Shown here piece by piece: positions 44,501 to 57,400 of a stretch of 64,000 nucleotides of DNA (positions are counted from its first letter, which is position 1; every line of letters starts with the position of its first letter). The stretch lies in the NCBI GenBank assembly GCA_023313575.1, contig JAJTTP010000008.1, positions 1,798,001 to 1,862,000 on the forward strand. The letters run 5' to 3'. The translations under genes and the position numbers were made by a program. The notes beneath the pieces were generated by a model. That model searched no databases. It saw nothing but the letters and a program-made list of their open reading frames with translations, and was not told where the DNA came from. Origin of the DNA: Eutypella sp. D-1. Lineage: Eukaryota; Ascomycota; Sordariomycetes; Xylariales; Diatrypaceae.

Positions 44501-47101
44501 GGCGGGGGCTCTTATTCGATGAATTCCCAAACCGTCGTCGTGGCCATAGGTAGGAGAACTATCGCTAAGAATCAGAGAAAATTCGAGGACGGCCAGGACC
44601 CAGCGGCCGCACTTGGGCACTTCCACCTTATATGAGCGCGTGCGTGAGACGCCCGCGGGGGTTTAGACCTAGAACCTGGTTGTTCCAGCAAAGCTCACAT
44701 TGGGGGGGGGGGGGGCAGGCCGCCAACCCCAGGGGTGACACGCTCTTTATGCTAATTCCACAAATAGATCGCCATTCAACCAATTCTCGGCACGTAGGCA
44801 AGCTGAGGGTCCCGTACCCCCCAATGGACGCAAGTGCCCTTTCTCGCTACTGCATACATTTGACTTGTCGGAGAGACTCATCACATAGCCAAGCTCCAGT
44901 GAGCCTATATGTTTCTGTAGATGATCAAGGCGGGCTTGGCTGGCTATTGCGCGGTACATATAGTGCCTACCATAGTTGACATGTAGGGCAGTGTTTGACC
45001 TTCCTGCCGTCAAATTCGATGGTCCAGATGGGTGGCTAGTCATCAGCCATCAATAGTGTTCAAGGCGGGACATTTCAGCTAGGCGTTCGGGGGCCAAAGG
45101 AGAGTCGCCTAGCCGAGTTTCTAATTGGTGCTCGTACATGGTTCAACGTGCGACGACTACGAACAGGCGCGGAAGTAATAGTTACATCCCCCCACTTGGC
45201 AGCGTCTGCTCTGCTTTATGACCAATATTTTTGGCCATACTCCTACTTGGGGGTAAGGTAAGCACCTAAAATACATAATGGGAGTTTTGGCATCGGTCAC
45301 GGCCTAGATTCGAATGTGTGGTAGCGTCTTACCAGCCGGTGCATATCGGTTCACTGTCACTGTCACAGTGATATTCACTGGAAATTAATTTTAGTTCGAC
45401 ATCCTCCATTGCAGACATACACAGTACAGTGACGAACGCCTTCTAGTGAACGGGGTGGTGCGCCAATGCATAGCTATAGAAATCACTTAGAAACCAAGAC
45501 GGCTGGAACTACGTCGGAAAGAGCACGTTCACACGCAGCGAGGGTACTGCGTAGGGGCCCGGATCGGGCGAAGTGTGTTACATTGATTTGAGATGGTTCA
45601 AAATGATTAGATGCTTTTGTGTAGTGCCTAAGCGAGTGAGTGTCCGTCCCCTTCTCTACTAGCTACCTCGCGGGCGGAACCCAGTCCGTCAAAATATATG
45701 AGAATAAAAACAATAATGCCAGACCCCGAAAAATAATCCAACGCTCCCCGGGCAGGGGGGACGCGAGCAACGCCACCGCCACCGCCGCCAATTAAAATGC
45801 AGTTCGCCATATAGAGAGAAGTGTAGACATGGGATGGGTTTCGGCTGTTGGGAATGGTGTCCGCCGGTCCAAGTGAGGCGCAAGCTCGATGTTGGGATAC
45901 CCCGTGCTCAGACAAGGAGGGGGACGAACAGCCAAGGTGCGATGCCGTATACACTATCAGAGATAAATCGAAGACCACTTCTTTCACCTTTCCCACACCT
46001 CCATACAGCCCTTATATCTGCACCCCGAAAACATTTGTCCAGACGAGCGTCTACTTTTTTTCTCAGCGATAATAACAAGGAACTAATAAATTTCAAGAAA
46101 CGCAGTTTTCTTCTCTTTTTTTTACTCTTCTTCCGCATCTTTCATCTTCGTCGTGTCGTTCTTCGTGTTCCAACCACACATTAGCCGAGCTGTTTTCCGC
46201 CGGGGCACGCTACCCAAGGGGGGCTCCGGCCCGTCGCGACAAGCGACAGAGTCGGTTCATTAATTAGGGTAGGACTTTCGCCTGCTCACCGCCCAGCCAG
46301 CTAATGTCGCGTTGCCATCTAGCGATGCGCATATGCGTCATAACAGCGTAACCATCGTGATGGGGAACGTCCGGGCCCGGGGCCGCAAAGGAGCGGTACG
46401 GCAGAGGGCCTAGGGGTGTTCCCCGGAGGGTATAGGGGTTCTTTTTTTAGGTTTCGATTCGTGATGCCGTAAATGGTCGCCCATGAGCTGTTGTAAAAAA
46501 TGTATCCAGAAGACAGGTTATTTTGAAACTTGTGCCGTTGGTCGTCATCATGAGGGTATTGATTGTAGCACTTGGGGCGTGCTGGGATTCCCGCCGCGTC
46601 CCCCTCGAGGGGACCTCGATCCCACCCGTCGCCTTCGAACAATAAATCATGCAGCACACTATATGTCGTCTCCCAGCCAAAAGCAGGCAGGGACTGAGCA
46701 AGCGCAGGAGTATAGGGTGAAATAAAATGCCAAGAAACACACAGCAAGAAAGGATGAGATATTACAAGATCATAAAGGAACAAGGTGCTCGCCATCAAGT
46801 AGAGTCGAAAAGGGGGGAATGCTGTCCGTCGTATGAACGTCCAAATCATCGCGTATCAGGCCGGGCAGGACAGTGTGACACACCGGCATGGGGAAGGCAG
46901 ATAAGATCTATCGTCATGAATCATTTCTCGTTGCGGGATATTACGGCACGGAAATCCGGGGACCACGCAGAGGGGGTGTGTTGTGGTTAGTAAGGGTCGG
47001 GGGCGGGGTTAGCGGTATCGCGAAGTGCCCGAGCTGCGGCCGGCATCCGACGAGTCTGGGCGAGGCGGTACAAGTCAGCCTGAGCGTGTGCCTACAGGCT
47101 T
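44501..47101. other. Intergenic region, DUF3433 promoter to PIN4 3' end
   Basis: It has a 14-G run at 44702-44715, an imperfect CACTGT/ACAGTG palindrome near 45353-45380, and T/C-rich stretches near 46040-46140. No gene is recognised; the small frames are domain-free. Confidence 0.5.
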
Positions 47102-48994
47102 TTAGGGCGATTCAAACTCACCGCTACCTCGCTGCATGTGGCCACGGCTACGTCCACTGAACCCTTGACCGGCCTCGCCCCACTCTGGCCCGCGCGGCTG
47201 CCTGTCCGGAGCGTTCCGGCTAGAACCACTGGTGGCGCTGGGCCTCTGGCTACCGATGGCGCCCGGGTTGTCCCTGGACCGAATATGGGAGCCATTGGGG
47301 TCGTACCCGAGGCTCATGGAGCTCATGCCTCCGGCGAGAAGGGCGTCGGTGCTGGACGCTGCATTCTGGGCCGAGGTAGGCGTCAGGTTGGGGGGTGTTG
47401 TGAGAGAGGTTTGGGAGAAGTCTTGGTAACGGGCGCCGAGGCCATTTCCGAGTCCAGCGTAGCTCGAGCCCGAGGGCGCAGGGCTAGGGCTGTGCGTGCG
47501 CAGATCAGCAAAGCTCTTGGCAGCACGCAAGTTGTTGGGAATGCCGTTTTCGGGGCTACCGGGGAGCTCAAGCGTGGGGCCCTGGCGACCGAGTGTGTGG
47601 TAAGCGCTGGACCCAATGCGGGACTCAGTAAAGTCAAAGGTAGCGGCGCGGCTAAGACCCCGTCGGTGATCCTCCCAGGAGACGCTGGGTAGCTGGGTTT
47701 GCGTATGGACCGGAGGCGAGTTCTGGGGCCGCTTCATGATCTGAATCTGCCTACGATCAGCCTCGCCAACGGACCGGTGCTCGAGACCCATGTTGTGCGC
47801 GAGGATATGAATTTGCCGGCGTTGCTCCGGGGCGATGTCCGGTGGAAAGATGTGGACCTCCCGCGAGGTGTCGCTCTTAAACAGGGTGAGCTGGGTATAG
47901 AAATCGAGGGTGGCGGGGTCATTCAGGTCAACATCTCCTGTCGAAGGGTTAGCAGGGCGTAGAGGTTGATATGAGGGGGACGGTGGCCTACGCAGTGGGG
48001 AGTTGCTCGGTTGCTTGCCGACGGTGATGCCGAGAGCCTGGAGGGCATTCTGCTGATGCACGGGTAGCGGCGCGCGGTGCTGTTCCTCTAGCTGACCACG
48101 CTTCTCACGTTTCTCGCGATCGATCCGGTCCCTCTCGTCCTGAGGCAACATCTTCTTGTATTCGACTCGTAGCTTGCGACCCATGACCTCCAGGCCATTC
48201 ATTTTCTGGATGACGATAGCCGTGTCCTCGGGGGTAGAGAAGTTGGCGAAAGCCAAACCCCGGAAAACGCCCTTGTCGAAGTGGTAGTTGAAGGCGTAAG
48301 GCTGGGGCAGGTTCATCGTGGCCATGAGGCCCTGGAGAACTTCCTTCCTGCATTGAAACTGAATGTTCTTGATAACAATGGCCGTGGGGATGAGCTGTTC
48401 GGAATCGGCGGAGCCGGGGGTAGTCATCATTCCACGCGAGTCGGCGGCCATTGCAGAAAGTTCGTGGTCGCCGTTGATACCCATCGAAGATTCAAACATA
48501 TGGGGAAGGCCGTGCATCGGCTGATCAGTCCAGTTCTGCATCGCGAAAAGATAAGTCAGCAAACCGCTCAACGGCGACGAGATGTGTGGACTTTTTTGTT
48601 CTTCGCAAAAATTCAGAACACTTACCGTAGGTAGGGCAGCACGCCTGTTCACCGCCCTCGCACCTAACCTTCCACTGCCATTGATCGGGCCGCTCATGGT
48701 AGCGACACCTCCATTATAGCCCCAGGTCTGGTTGTTGTCCAGCATGTACGTGGATTGTATAGTGCTCGCGGGGCCCATGCGATCGAAGCGGGATAGGGGA
48801 TCGATACCGGCATTGCCGCCGACACGGTCATCAGGAGGGTACTGGGCGAAAGGGTCAAAATGGCCACGAGCTTGTCTGCTACCTCCCATGGCAGAATTCA
48901 TGCCTACAGTGGCATATCCTTGTCTCGTGGAGCCCGGCGACCTGCTGGCGGCCGGTGGAAAATCGTAGTACATGTCGTGCTGTGGCTGATTCAT
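47102..48994 (-). CDS. PIN4: PIN4/MDT1-type RRM and R3H RNA-binding protein
   Basis: Exons 48994-48626 and 48535-47102 give 600 residues; reading through the 90-base intron gives 630. The RRM spans about 174-255, with IVIKNIQF (RNP2-like) and FRGLAFANF (RNP1-like), then VEYKKMLPQ.ERDRI.REKREKRGQLEEQHR, which is nearly diagnostic of yeast Pin4/Mdt1 and fission-yeast Cip1. An R3H domain follows at about 328-392 (VHIFPPDIAPEQRRQIH...LGLEHRSVGE). The C-terminal 200 residues are Ser/Pro-rich with SP/TP and SQ/TQ sites, as expected of a checkpoint-kinase target. Yeast Pin4 acts in DNA-damage response and mRNA control. A GTGAGT donor overlaps the last codons, so a further 3' exon cannot be excluded. 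Confidence 0.92.
   Translation of the reverse strand: MNQPQHDMYYDFPPAASRSPGSTRQGYATVGMNSAMGGSRQARGHFDPFAQYPPDDRVGGNAGIDPLSRFDRMGPASTIQSTYMLDNNQTWGYNGGVATMSGPINGSGRLGARAVNRRAALPTVSVLNFCEEQKSPHISSPLSGLLTYLFAMQNWTDQPMHGLPHMFESSMGINGDHELSAMAADSRGMMTTPGSADSEQLIPTAIVIKNIQFQCRKEVLQGLMATMNLPQPYAFNYHFDKGVFRGLAFANFSTPEDTAIVIQKMNGLEVMGRKLRVEYKKMLPQDERDRIDREKREKRGQLEEQHRAPLPVHQQNALQALGITVGKQPSNSPLRRPPSPSYQPLRPANPSTGDVDLNDPATLDFYTQLTLFKSDTSREVHIFPPDIAPEQRRQIHILAHNMGLEHRSVGEADRRQIQIMKRPQNSPPVHTQTQLPSVSWEDHRRGLSRAATFDFTESRIGSSAYHTLGRQGPTLELPGSPENGIPNNLRAAKSFADLRTHSPSPAPSGSSYAGLGNGLGARYQDFSQTSLTTPPNLTPTSAQNAASSTDALLAGGMSSMSLGYDPNGSHIRSRDNPGAIGSQRPSATSGSSRNAPDRQPRGPEWGEAGQGFSGRSRGHMQRGSGEFESP
48536..48625 (-). 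other. 90-base stop-free in-frame intron in the PIN4 homologue
   Basis: The minus strand shows a GTAAGT donor after LPT and a GATGCAG acceptor before NWTDQP. The 30 codons between contain no stop and code a composition unlike the surrounding protein (hydrophobic, with one Cys). Splicing or retention both keep the frame. Confidence 0.75.
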
Positions 48995-51420
48995 GACGAG
49001 GCAAGGGAGCGAGTATCGATCGAGGGACTTTCACGGCCGGGTCGAGAGGGTGGACCAGCGAGCTGCAGCTCCCGCAGTACAGCGGAGAGGACAATGCAGG
49101 TCGGGGGAGGGAGTCAGGGAGATCTCGAGGAAGTGAGGCGGGTGATTCAAAGGATGCGGAGACAGACGGAAACAAAGGGGTGATATTGTAATGCACGAGT
49201 TTTCAGGTATGGGGAAGATGCTGGATGTACGCAAACAAGTGTGTCCACGTTTCCACCACTTCGCAGGACAAGACGATTCACCCACCCGTCACCGTAGTAA
49301 GCAATAGCGAAAGAAAGCGAGCAAACCGAAGCACCGGAGATAGAGATGACAAAATCAACAACAATAGACAATGACAGACAAGAATACAGATGCGTTTCCG
49401 GGAGCGGGGCGCAAGTATAGTCGCGAGCGTGGGCGTGGACGTGGACGTGGACGTAGGTATGGCCGTTTTGAAGGATAAAGGAGGCTCACGGTGGTATGCA
49501 GCTCGGGCGGGCAACCCAATATACCAGGCAGGACGAGACCAGATGAATAAAACCCAAGCTAGGAAAAAAAATACAACACGAGAGGTCGATTTTACCTAGC
49601 CTAATAAAGGGAGTAGAGCCCTAAAGGGATACAGGCGAAGGTAGAGGAGGTTCTACCCAAAAAGAGATAATGGATAGAGGTAAGGTATGGTATGGTATAC
49701 CTAAGGTCTGACAGAATAGTCCAAGTCCAGTACAGTCAGTCTAGTGCTGTGCTTTCGGCGGGAACGGACTGGCTGGGTTTTTCTCTCGCTCGCTTGCCTG
49801 GTGGTGATAAGACTCGGACTGAGAGTGAGCGGCCTCTAGTGACTCTAGCGACTGGCGATTGGCGACTGGCTGGTTGGCTGGCTGACTGGTTGGCTGACTA
49901 GCTGACTGTCTGCCTGGTTTGGTTGGTTGGATGGTTGGGATGGTTGAAGCCTGGGACGCTGGAACGCTGGAACGCTGGAATACACTGACTGGGACGGAGT
50001 GGTGCCGGACAGGATTGGATGAGAGGGAATGTTGGAATGGAATCAGGTAAGGAATCTGGAGATTTGGTTGGGCGAGTGAAATGCGGGAAGCCGTAAAACC
50101 AGGTAGGACGGGGCTGTCCACGGACCACACGAGAGGTGGGAAAGGGGAAGGAAGAGGAAGAGAAGAAAAAAAAGAATCCACCTGCACCTAGAGACCCTAA
50201 GAGACTAGACACAATCCAATCCGAATCCGCTACACCCACTCTGAGCACTCCTCTCTCTTTCTCTCTGTCTGTCTCTCTCTCTCTCTCTCACCAGGGCAAA
50301 GTAGAACAGGGCCACCCACACATCACACTAAACCACTAATAAACCACTAATCAACTGCTGCTGCTATTGATGGGGGAGTCTTTGGGCCTTGGGCTTGAGT
50401 GACTGACACACCAATCTGCACGCCAATCTCTTTTTTCTCCTTCTTCTCTCCCTCTCTTTTTTAACACTGGCCTCACACAAGCCACAGAAGACCCAGAATT
50501 TCTGGTCCACGAGAGTGTATGTACTAGCCCCCCCGGCTAGTTAGGTTGTTGTCTAGTGTCGTAGGCTGGATAAACCCGACAGGGTATGGCAGGTCTGGTT
50601 CCACTAGTTAGTCCCTAAGAAGAATACCACACTTGCGATAGTCGGGCGGGAGCGTATCTAACTAGTAACATGTAGTAACATGTAGTAGCAGTGAAGTTGG
50701 GAAGTCGTGGAGTTGCCGTCAACTTCGAAGTTATAGAAGTTATAGATATGCAGTGCAGTCTGATAGATATGTGTTTTTTACTGCAAGACCCCTTAGGTAA
50801 TGCAGGGCGGGCTGGCTGGCAGGGTATCGGGGTAGTTATTCTCTGCAGAAGCAAAGTGTAATGTAATTGGTAAGTAGCGAATAGAATACGAATGCAGCAT
50901 AAAACCTCACTAAGAGAAAGACCCTGAAAATCAAAAATTGATTGAAAATATATCAAGTCGCGGGCCTCTCCTCGTTAAATGCTTTTTCCACCAAGGATAA
51001 AAAGAGGATCAGCTATGTACCAAGTCCACATTATCTGTGGATGATGACGGTGGATGATAATGTCTGTGGATTGCGATCAAACTTTCTGTCGCTCTCTTGA
51101 ACTCCTGAGTGGGAAAAAAGGAGAATTCGAAGATTAGAAGATTGGAAGATACGATTATGACGATAACTAATACTTTGCACTTAGTGATAATTCCCGCCTG
51201 GCAATTCCCGCCTGACAATTCCCTACAAGAGAGCCCTGGAGAGCAGGAGACACCCGCACGAGGAAGGAAAAGCCGGCGAGAAAAAAAAAACGTTCGAACA
51301 AGACCCAGGTACATGCCTAGATCACCAAGATTACCAGGTTTGCCAGGTTGCTATGTATTGCCAGGTTGCCAATTTTTGGCGGAAAGGTCCCGGGTGCCCC
51401 CTATGTACTGTATACCCTAA
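48995..51420. other. Long low-complexity upstream/leader region of the PIN4 homologue
   Basis: It holds GTGGAC repeats (about 49429-49456), a GGCTGACT/GGTTGGTT imperfect array (about 49855-49950), three GGAACGCTG-type units (about 49960-49985) and a CT repeat (50248-50289). Such sequence before RNA-regulator genes in moulds is often a long spliced 5' leader. Open frames here reflect low complexity, not genes. Confidence 0.5.
50248..50289 (+). repeat. CT-rich microsatellite
   Basis: Imperfect CTCT runs lie on the plus strand, which is GA-rich on the strand of the PIN4 gene. Confidence 0.85.
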
Positions 51421-54400
51421 CTCTATACAGGCGTATTTAAGAGGTACCCATCATGCATTTTCGCATAGAGGTATACATGCCAATTTACATGCAGACATGC
51501 ATACACGTACTTAGTATATATACGTTACTGCGCTAGCCTTAATAGGCTTTTCTTTCCTTCTCTGGAAGGTTTTGTTTGTTTTGTTTTGTTTTTGTTTTCT
51601 TTTCCTTTCTCGAAATACCAACAGCTTCCAGGCTATATCTATATGGCCTGAGCACACTTTAAAAATTCCTCTCTGCCTCTAGTTGTCTCTAGGGCTAGGT
51701 AGGTTATTAGGTACCTAGGTAGGTAGTTATGTCCAGATGTGTGTATCGCTGAGGTATTCTCAGTACCCACATTATAACCTTGAATAGGCCCTGCCATTCA
51801 CAACCTTGAAGTATATAAATGCTTATAGTGTAATAACCTGGAAGTGGTTTATATCGTAGCTAGAAGTTGTCTGGTCGTCCGTCATTAAAAAATCCCCTCC
51901 TACGAATCCACCCTCATTGCTACCAAGTGGAGAAACATTATCCTGACGGGACCTGAATGCCCGGGCTGGCTGCCGGGAGACGAGGCCACACAAGACTTTA
52001 AAACCTTATAACTACCAGCTAAGCTAGTCTCGCTAGTGTAATGTAGCTTAACGTCCTAATCCATGGATAATAGTTATTATGTGCGTGCTACATACATACC
52101 TGTATATGACCTGTATATAATTTTTATATAGGACTGTACATATAAAGGGGGCCAGAGTCGGGAGGGGAAGGGAGGGGAGGGAAGGTAGCTTTCCAGGCTC
52201 TCTCAGCTCAGCCACAGGCATAGCAGCAGCACTGGAGATTATAATTATCATGGGCAATCTGATTACGATATTGCGGTCGCTCACGGATCGCCAAGCATTC
52301 ACTGGTAGCCAATGATCGGAAGAGGAGATGGTTTCATAGAAGAAGACCCAGCAGTAGCAGCAGGTAAAGATAGGCAGGGAGAAAAATTGGGGAGGGCAAG
52401 CGAGGGAGAGGGAGAGGGGGAGGGGGGGAAAGAGGGGAGGGGGGCCTTGGGGGCCGATGCGAAAGATAGATAGGAATCACTATGTATGCATGTCTCGCTC
52501 AGCTGACGACGAGACGCCGCCTCCGAGCATTTTGCCCTGCCTCTCACTAGCCATCTCTAGCTCTTCTTATCATTCTCCCGATCCTTTTTCTTTTTCAAAC
52601 CTTTACTTGGCTTTTTTAATTCGTCGTCATGAGCAGTCGAAGTAAATTTTTTTTTTTTTTCACCTAGCCCAAGTGGAGTTATCAGAATGTCAGATAGATG
52701 AGAAAATGTCTTTGATGTCGTACACTACTAATGTCGTAACTGGCTGACTGAACTGGGCTTGACTGGTAAGGCAGGCGGCCCTGCAACTGATTTGCCAAGA
52801 TGTGGACCGACCAGAACGTAGGTAGGTAGCTGCTGCTGCGCTGCAAGATGAGGCGCACCCGATGGGGGCCAATCAATGCCTTGTCAGGTTAATATGGTAA
52901 TTCAGGGGAATTCATCGTCCAGTTCTAGAAGACGTGATGCAAGGTGTATGTAGGGCACCAGGTGGATACTGAAAAGGGGCAGCCACTGTACGGACCTCGG
53001 GACAGTCCACTCGGCCACCAGAGCTGGAGCTCTACCACTTATTAGCTGTTAGTCTGCTATTACATCCTCTCACCAACAAGACAAGATGTACTTACTACGT
53101 ACATGCAATTGTCTCCCGACCCTAAACTAACCAATGGGCCAACAAGGCATCCCCCAATTTCTACGATACGTCGTAGAGTTATCGCCGCCCGAGTCTACCG
53201 AAATCTCCAGGCCCAGCTGCTTCGAGATTCAGCAGCAATCAACACGGCTCCGCCACCCATTCTCGAATCCCTTTCACTTAACTACTGAGTATGGCCTCTG
53301 CCAGTCTAAGCCCAGACAGGCAGATAGGGCGTGCACGGCGCTATGCTAGGGACGACGTATCATATAAGACTATCATATGAGCACTGTGCACCCCGAGGCA
53401 CTAACCCCCGGCAGCGGCCACTCGGCCAGCTTCCAGGCCCTCTGGCCGTGTGGCGTTTGTGGGGTAGAGATAGGGGTTCAGCAGCACAGGGGTTATAAGC
53501 TCCTACAGTGGGTATATGGATATTGCACAGTACGATAGAAGATGTGGCGTCGTGTGCCCTGCCCGTGCAATCACAATAACTAATGGCAAAAGGGTGGGAA
53601 TTTAAAGGTTATTATCAAGAGTAGCCCCGATGCGACACGCTTTCCCGGCTAGTCAGCGGGCCAGTGGCTGCCGAAGTTGGTGCTGGAACGTTGGACGTTG
53701 GTGATGCACTGCACTCCATCTGCGGCGTCAGTAAGAGCGATGTCAACACCCTACGGAGATAATCCTCGGTACCGGGACACTCTAGACTACAGGTCATATT
53801 TACTCTGCATCTACATACTAAATAGAGGGTCGGCAAGCTTCTTTTCTTTATGACGTGCTCGATAAATTTTCAGAATGCCCTTTTTCGGCCTGCCGGTGGT
53901 TGTCAAGGACAACAGCGCTAGACTGAATAATTCTCCTTTTTCCAGATTACACCAAGAACAATATGGATCCGGTAATATCGGAGCCCACAAGGAATTTTCA
54001 ATCTAAACAAATTGCGTAACGTCCGACTAGCGTGCCTTACCCAGTTTCCAGCCTACCCAGCCTATTACGCGCTTCGCAACTCCTGTGCGCATGGGTTTTG
54101 ATGGGTACGTGCCATGCGAAATGGATGGACCGAGGGACCTCGAGGGGTTCTGGCCTGCGTCAAACGGCCCGTCACGCGGGTCCCGGGTATACGGTTGACT
54201 TCACCAATCCGGAAGAATTATGGGGATGAAGGCGATGGGGGGGAGGCGATGAGAAGGGCGTCATGAGAATCATCTCTAAATAAAGTATTCGTACATACCA
54301 CACGCGAAGCATCTAGCAGAATTCATTATATGTCAGATGGTTTGCCTGCCTATACAGTACGTAGTAGGCAACAGTTGGCCAGGGCTCCCAAACTCGGTGG

Positions 54401-57400
54401 GAGAATCATCTGCGCCGTGCCTCTGCATACCCTTCCCTCGCCCTCACACCATCTTCTATTACGGCTTGGCGTCAAGTGACTCTCCTCACCAATAGGACAT
54501 GACCCCTTCGCAATCGCCGGCGCACGCGGCATCAAGCACCTGATCGACCTCTGAGACCTGCGCCGATTATCATCCCAAGACCGTTCAAGAGGCCGCCGTT
54601 CCCATTTTTGGATTATCCTGCTCAGCCTACCTACCTACCTACCTTACAAGTCACGAACTCGCTCCTATCCAACTCCTTTTTTATGATGGAATTTGGTAAT
54701 TTAATCCCGTCCCCACACCCAGATGCAGGAAAGGGGGACTACCCCTTTCGCCCCATCCGATGAGTCAACGAGCATCGCCATTGCCATGCAACACGCCTGT
54801 AATGTACGGAGCACTCCCTCACCAGGCTCTATTCTCACCACCTCTCGTCATCATCCGCCCCTCGCCAAACAAGTCGCATGCAAAATAGGAACGCTATACT
54901 ACAACATCGCGGTGAATCCTGCACACGGGTTGTGTGATATCTTCGATGCTCAAGCAGGAGCTTTATTTTATATCACCAACTCCCAACAATGTGGATGGGC
55001 GCCCCCCCCCCCCCCCTGAATGAGGCTTAATTATAGATTCACGCTGAAGGGCTGAACGATGGCGCAAACCGCCCAACTGCATGCTGCACGCCCCTGTGTT
55101 GGTGACAAGGGCCGGCGCGGCTGCGCATCCAATCGATTTGTGGTGACGTGCGCCCGGGCTTGCATTTGACGTTCGTCCGGGAATCGATCACGAAGTCAAT
55201 TTCACTGCGAAAGAAAAATATATTGCGTCCATTGTGCCCTCGCGTTTCGGTGTCTTCGTATAATAAGCCTGCTCAGATAGGTACTTTAGCGATACGGCGG
55301 TAGAGAGCATACATGGAAGTTGCCAAGACACCTGCTGCTGCCTACCCGACGGGTCCGCGATGTCGCTGTCGCACCTCGGTTCGGTGTTTTTCACACCGAT
55401 CAAGACTGCAAAACACCCCCGTCGCACATGACGATCGTTCGAGCGCGTTCAATCCATTATGTCGCCATTTCAAAGCCGCCTACCTACTCGTAAATTCAAC
55501 ATGTTCGTAGGCTTTGCCCCTATGGCCCCCGCGACTAACAGCGTAGTGGAGCTTTTGGCTGTTTTCGCAGCGATCCTTGCCTAGAGCCTCATATTTTAGG
55601 GATCGGCTACCCTAGTAAGGGCAACAGGAGTCTTAACGCAAGACGGGATTTTTAGGCGTACTATTCGTTTTTAGTGATATCATAACGTCTCGCTGCGATG
55701 AGTTACCATGAGCGATACTCGCGAGGTCGACACAAATCCTCGAATCGCCGAGGGTGAGTACCAGAGCGCGCAGCAGCAAGAGGAACGCCGCCATGCCCTT
55801 GTCTCGGATAACCACATATATTCTTGCTCGTAACACGACCAGAGATCGGCGCCCAATCGGCAGGCAACCAGTCGTGGCACATTCCGCCTATTCTACGCGT
55901 AGAAGCGACTCGGAAATCGCTGTGCCAGCGTGGTAAGCAAGGTCGATCCGATCCAGTTTCAGCCTCTCGGTGACGTGACGCTGACATTACTCTAGCCTTC
56001 TGCACTCTACGTCGCAGTTGACCTGCTCGCCACACGGGGAATTGGTGTGCACCCAATATGTTTTCTAGTAACCCGTCAAGGCCACGAGCACAGTACGACA
56101 ACGTACCAAGTCGCTGTAGATGGAAGCTTCCTTGATTACCAGGCCGAAACAGCCAGCCTCACCTGACCTGCCCTGAATCGTCTACATGGCTCAGCATATC
56201 ATGGAGTATCATGGAGTTATCCGTTGTTGCTAGCAAGTTATTGGTGATAGTTTTCGGGGGGACATGTTTGGCCGCCCCCAAGGCAGCCTTCGTCTGCCAC
56301 CAATTTCATAAAGCTTCTGTCAAGCATCAATGTCTGCGTTCGGGCAGATGCCTATGAGTATGCAAGGGGCGGTGCTGCTACGCCGTCAGCCGGGCAGGTA
56401 CGGCAAGCGCTCTATATCTAGCATGGCCATGCGAGAAGCCGGGGTCTGTACTCATCACAGCTTGTTGATCGGTCGCCAATCCTAGCATCATACATACACT
56501 ACCCACGTTTAAATGGCAGCTATAAATCTACCCCTCCCCAGTGCGAGCAAGTCCGCTATGCAGAGCTTGATGCTTCCCCTCAACACCAGGCAGCTCAGCT
56601 AGCGGCTACCATACTATATACGCTACTCAGGTACTAGACACCAAGATGATCAGCGGTAGGTATAGTTTGAATTTGGCTTGACTTCACATCCTTACTGCCT
56701 ACTTAGGTAGCCACAACTGAGTCCATTGCGTTCACCACGCCTCCCTACTCAAAATGTTGAGGATGCCTCCAGCTTAGGAACTGTCGCAACAACTCGCGAT
56801 ACAGGGGAAACACGTTCATGCTTCACATATACAGCGAACTGGTGATGACTTAATACATGAAATGTCCGAGACATTCATGCCATGCGGCCTAGTCACGTCC
56901 GTTGTCGGTGTCTGTTTAGCTTTCATTGATTTGTCTAACGCCAGAAAACTTGCTCCAGTCCTTCGACGTCGAACCTGATGTTGGGTGCGTATACAGAACA
57001 GCCTCGTCGAACTGTGGCTTAGGAGGCGCTGTATTGATGCCGCAGCTTCAAAGGGGTAATCAGTCTTGCTCGAGTTTGACGTAGGGGCACCTTCCATGTA
57101 AGCGCGCCGTAGCCGGCTAGGATCTATCTAGTGAGATGAATGGCCACTCCGACTTGTGATTCGACGTTTTCTAGTCAGGGGCAAGAAACAATCAGACCCT
57201 TCGTCTGCGATCTACTATACGGACGCCTCCAGGGTAGTATAGTCTGGTTGCGCAGCCACATGCTGGTACTGAGAATATATCCTAATTACATGTCCTATAT
57301 TTTACTCAAGTTGAAGTGATCTGAGCGTTATGTTGTGTGTACGGCTGCCAACCTTATTACTTCTCGGCATTACTTTATGATCAGCGTCAAAGTTATGAGC

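Noticed and set aside
45353..45380. CACTGT/ACAGTG imperfect palindrome
   Set aside because: Possible binding site, but it is short, single-copy and far from any start codon, so nothing can be concluded.
49741..50248. Open frames of 116-148 codons in the PIN4 upstream region
   Set aside because: Their composition (Ser/Pro/Gln repeats) follows from the simple repeats in the DNA; no domain or splice context is present.
55633..56101. Overlapping minus-strand frames with a hydrophobic LLLLRAL segment
   Set aside because: Three frames are open over the same stretch, none shows a domain, and no splice model improved it.
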